Assembly: GCF_005222835.1 (NCBI RefSeq)
Contig: NZ_STGA01000073.1
Coordinates: 208,150 to 272,149, forward strand
Origin: Rhizobium sp. FKY42
GTDB lineage: Bacteria; Pseudomonadota; Alphaproteobacteria; Rhizobiales; Rhizobiaceae
Direction of reading: 5' to 3'
Length of the DNA: 64,000 bases
The notes under the pieces are model-generated. The model had not been told where the DNA came from and did not search any database. It saw nothing but the letters and a program-made list of their open reading frames with translations. Positions within the stretch are counted from its first letter, which is position 1, and each line of letters opens with the position of its first letter. Positions 61,615 to 64,000 of the stretch are shown piece by piece. The position numbers and the translations under genes are program-made.

Positions 61615-62448
61615 TCATGCAGCATCTACGGTTGCAATTTTCGCCCTAGGAAACTCTCTGATAATTTCACCATCGAGAAGTCCGCCACCTTTCCCAAATT
61701 GGTCCTGTTCCTTTACTTCCAAACGCGATGCCCCGTGTTCCTTGAACAAAGGATTGTTCGTCACGGCACCCCACTGTTTGAAGAATGGCGCGATGCCAAA
61801 TGCCCTGCAATCAGCGACGACATCCCGTACCCATTTTGGATCAAGCGGTCGTGCGCCATGCCCGCTTTCACCACCACTAATCAGCCAGTCAGGCTTTGGA
61901 TCACTCTCGGCAATACGAAGAGGCCCAATCGCAGGTTCGTAGGAAACAAACCAAACAGCCGCAGGGATTTCGTCGATGAACCGTTTACGCTGATCAAAGC
62001 GTGTCTGATCTTCCGCCGTGAAGCCTAGCCATACGTTCTGATATCCGTGCGAACCCCAGTCCTCTGGGAGCATCTTCTTGATATTCTGAGGGCGCTTTGT
62101 CAGAAGCTGCCAGTCCAACGCCGGTGTCGCCTTGATCACTTTGAATAGATCCGCCCGCCATTCCGGATCGGCCTGGTTATCAAAGACATCAGCCAAAGAA
62201 GCGCAAAACACGCGTTGACGGCGTCCATTCTGAGCCGCGAACTGTGCAGCTTTCTGCTGCCAGATATGCGGTGCCTTCCAATAGGCTTCAGTCGTCCGCT
62301 TTCTGGGAGAATTACCCCATTTAACGTGACCAGATCTCTTGGACCAAGCCTCTGCATAGCAGTTGTCGCAGCCTGGGCTGATATTGGTGCAGCCAGTCCA
62401 AGGGTTGAAGGTGTGGTCAGTCCACTCAATCGCTGAATTCATGGCCAT
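61615..62448 (-). CDS. DUF5131 (phage Gp37/Gp68) three-Cys protein
   Basis: 277 residues. The N-terminus has the three-Cys motif: C20-x6-C27-x2-C30 in NPWTGCTNISPGCDNCYAE, which resembles an iron-sulfur/radical-SAM type cluster motif. VFCASLADVFDN, WQLLTKRPQNI and WFVSYEPAIGP are further family motifs, then ISGGESGHGARPLDPKWVRDV. The family was first seen in mycobacteriophage proteins and is often paired with TcmP. ATG 62448 follows AGGAG at seven bases. Substrate and reaction are unknown to me. Confidence 0.85.
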   Translation of the reverse strand: MAMNSAIEWTDHTFNPWTGCTNISPGCDNCYAEAWSKRSGHVKWGNSPRKRTTEAYWKAPHIWQQKAAQFAAQNGRRQRVFCASLADVFDNQADPEWRADLFKVIKATPALDWQLLTKRPQNIKKMLPEDWGSHGYQNVWLGFTAEDQTRFDQRKRFIDEIPAAVWFVSYEPAIGPLRIAESDPKPDWLISGGESGHGARPLDPKWVRDVVADCRAFGIAPFFKQWGAVTNNPLFKEHGASRLEVKEQDQFGKGGGLLDGEIIREFPRAKIATVDAA

Positions 62449-62759
62449 TGCACATCTCCTGGAAACAAATCAGTCACATTGTACCTTCAACTTTTACGGT
62501 CGACAAAAAGTTAACATCGCTTCTCAGGCCTAAAATTCGATCCGACTGATGATAGGTTCAATTTCGCTAAAAGCCTCCTCAAACCCTCTTTGAAACCTCT
62601 TCAAACCCGCTCCTGCTCGTCCGCAGGAATGACCCTATAGACTGCTAAATGGTTGGCCGCTTGAAGCAGAAAGTCTAACGGAGCCGAACACTCAATCTCA
62701 ATGTTGACGATACGCTCTCGACAGTTGCATCTTCGGTACATCGCTCCGATCACGCTAAA
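62449..62759. other. Intergenic region upstream of the DUF5131-tcmP-HEPN operon
   Basis: 311 bp. It should contain the operon promoter. A short CTCAAACCCT/TTTGAAACCT/TTCAAACCCG repetition is seen at about 62577-62609. No gene recognised. Confidence 0.55.
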
Positions 62760-63443
62760 TCAAATTTCTGATCTACGGTGCTGCTTAGTCCGTTCGTAAA
62801 ATCTGTAATCCTCAAGAGCCTCACGAACTTCATCGGTTAATCGCTGATGGGATCGGAACATCTCTTCTAATTCATCAGGCCCCGCTTCGTTGCCTATTCC
62901 TTTATGCGTTGCGGAGTGTGCTTTCAAAGCCTCATTCCACGCGGCATCTGAATGGGAAGGGCCTGCGGCAAATACCGCGTGGGCGTAGTCAAAGTGATCG
63001 TACTTGTAGCGTACCTTCGAGACGACATCATCCGCATTAACACCGACCGTCTCTAGTGTTTTGCTGATCTGTGCTATGAGCTCCCTCTTGGTCCCGCGTG
63101 ACATCCCTCCCCATCTACCCGATCCGTATATCAACTCGGCTGACAGTGAGGCCCACGTAGTAGCGAGGGCTTGCAACTCAGTTATGGTCGCTTGAGCTTC
63201 TTGGATCTTCCTTTCTAGCTCTGTACTCACTCCTTGAGCGCCGAACTGCAGCGAAACGATATCATCAACTCGACTACCAAGTAGCGCCACCAGCGCTGCC
63301 AGCAACATCAGGAATTGCCCGTCCTTTCCGGCCAAGACCAGATAAACAAATATGCCTATAAGCAAGAGCGACATTCCGGCAAAGATCTTCGGTAAAAGCG
63401 ATTTCTTTCCGGATGCAGACGTTGTCGCAGGGCGTTCCGACAT
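62760..63443 (-). CDS. Two-TM membrane protein with coiled coil, hypothetical
   Basis: 227 residues: a Ser/Thr-rich N-terminus, a pair of hydrophobic segments (IFAGMSLLLIGIFVYLVLA and QFLMLLAALVALLG), a coiled-coil-like stretch (STELERKIQEAQATITELQALA) and a long helical soluble domain. No family recognised. ATG 63443 (MSERPATT) follows AGAGGA at eight bases. It sits between the C5-methyltransferase and the DUF5131 operon in the accessory block. It could be a membrane effector of a defence system, but nothing in the sequence proves this. Confidence 0.65.
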   Translation of the reverse strand: MSERPATTSASGKKSLLPKIFAGMSLLLIGIFVYLVLAGKDGQFLMLLAALVALLGSRVDDIVSLQFGAQGVSTELERKIQEAQATITELQALATTWASLSAELIYGSGRWGGMSRGTKRELIAQISKTLETVGVNADDVVSKVRYKYDHFDYAHAVFAAGPSHSDAAWNEALKAHSATHKGIGNEAGPDELEEMFRSHQRLTDEVREALEDYRFYERTKQHRRSEI

Positions 63444-63558
63444 AGGAGAATCCTCTAAGCAATTTTCAACCAATAGAGGTTTCCCGCCATCATTATGTCA
63501 ATTAACTCTGCGCATATTTTAGCTCTTCAAAGGGGTCGCCCCATTTGAAGAGCGTATT

Positions 63559-64000
63559 TTATTCCGTTGCGTTTAAATGGGCAGCTTTGAGAGTTCGCCA
63601 CGCATACGCTGCAGCCAGACTGACCACCCCGTTACCGGCCGCATTGGATCGGTCCACCCAATCGGCCACCCCATGACCCAATCCGAAAAGTTCGGGTTGA
63701 AGCTCAGGGTACCTTGCGAGGATCGGGGCCCAGCGCTCAAACTCAGATGGAGCGGGTGGGAAGATGGGAAGCTGAAGGCTTGGCTCGGCGTTGCTCCGCA
63801 GGCCCTGATCAGCAGCCAGATCTGTGTCCAGATCCTTGCCGCCTTCCCGATCCCGAACTGAGATCCGCCCGCGTCCGCATCGTCCCGAAACCTCAGCCGG
63901 TTGTTCACCAGCTCCAGTTCGATCTTCGTGCAGTAGAGGGACTTTGTCGGCGTGGGCCACAATGAAGAGCCGCCGACGCTGGTGGGATGCGCCAACTTCT
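63559..64000 (-). CDS. DNA cytosine-C5 methyltransferase (3' part; N-terminus off window)
   Basis: The last ~146 codons of a C5-methyltransferase; the gene continues beyond base 64000. The visible part starts at EVGASHQRRRLFIVAHAD (motif VIII, QRR), then a low-complexity spacer typical of phage Dcm proteins, FPPAPSEFERWAPILARYP, and VADWVDRSNAAGNGVVSLAAAYAWRTL (motifs IX-X). Methylates a cytosine at C5; the specificity domain is not visible. Phage or island origin is likely. A second same-strand frame (ends 63573) is also open across this region; see findings. Confidence 0.85.
   Translation of the reverse strand, partial: EVGASHQRRRLFIVAHADKVPLLHEDRTGAGEQPAEVSGRCGRGRISVRDREGGKDLDTDLAADQGLRSNAEPSLQLPIFPPAPSEFERWAPILARYPELQPELFGLGHGVADWVDRSNAAGNGVVSLAAAYAWRTLKAAHLNATE

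Overview
This window looks like chromosomal DNA of an alphaproteobacterium of the Rhizobiaceae (Agrobacterium/Rhizobium group). The signs are high-GC coding sequence, a dcw cell-wall/division cluster in alphaproteobacterial style, a btaA-btaB pair for betaine lipids, a B12-dependent metH, a metF led by an ArsR-methyltransferase regulator, and PPi-dependent phosphofructokinase. No rRNA, CRISPR array, intact insertion sequence or replication origin was seen.

Layout. 1-5.8 kb (minus): dcw cluster mraZ-rsmH-ftsL-ftsI-murE-murF (murF runs off the left edge), preceded by four TGGG boxes at exact 10-bp spacing. 6.3-6.7 kb: RNase P RNA. 6.8-9.5 kb (minus): FAD oxidoreductase, amidase, TerB/DnaJ protein. 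9.8-18.7 kb: pfp and a series of envelope genes (SLT lipoprotein, serine hydrolase, btaA-btaB, GH25 lipoprotein, MltB-type transglycosylase). 18.9-21.1 kb: a 25-residue membrane peptide gene, then metF and its ArsR-methyltransferase regulator. 21.2-33.7 kb: ettA, an STT3-like membrane protein, a lipase-like hydrolase, a CoA-transferase/TPP-enzyme operon, RidA, a DUF442 protein, an aldose-epimerase-like protein, an L,D-transpeptidase, a GNAT and an orphan ParA. 33.9-45.6 kb: a catabolic block (Fe-alcohol dehydrogenase, aldehyde dehydrogenase, glutamine-synthetase-like ligase, APC permease, N-formylglutamate amidohydrolase), a divergent RpiR regulator and a four-gene ABC importer. This fits gamma-glutamylated amine catabolism. 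45.6-47.4 kb: an odd, partly AT-rich pocket with one Gly/Ser-repeat protein and possible mobile-element debris. 47.4-59.7 kb: metH, AGE-family isomerase, DUF2799 lipoprotein, a large hybrid histidine kinase, small conserved-looking genes, polysaccharide deacetylase and a SIMPL protein.

59.9-64 kb: a tRNA with CAU anticodon marks the edge of an accessory island. Its genes, all on the minus strand, are the 3' part of a cytosine-C5 DNA methyltransferase, a membrane/coiled-coil protein, a DUF5131 three-Cys protein, its TcmP partner, and a protein with a HEPN-like R-x4-H motif that overlaps tcmP. The last three form a compact operon and are the best candidate here for an undescribed, possibly anti-phage, system.

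Two regulatory links stand out. The same 16-bp palindrome (ATAAAGATATCTTTAT) lies upstream of both the ArsR-methyltransferase/metF operon and the distant metH, which defines a small methionine-cycle regulon. The ten-bp-phased TGGG boxes upstream of mraZ suggest MraZ autoregulation of the dcw cluster.
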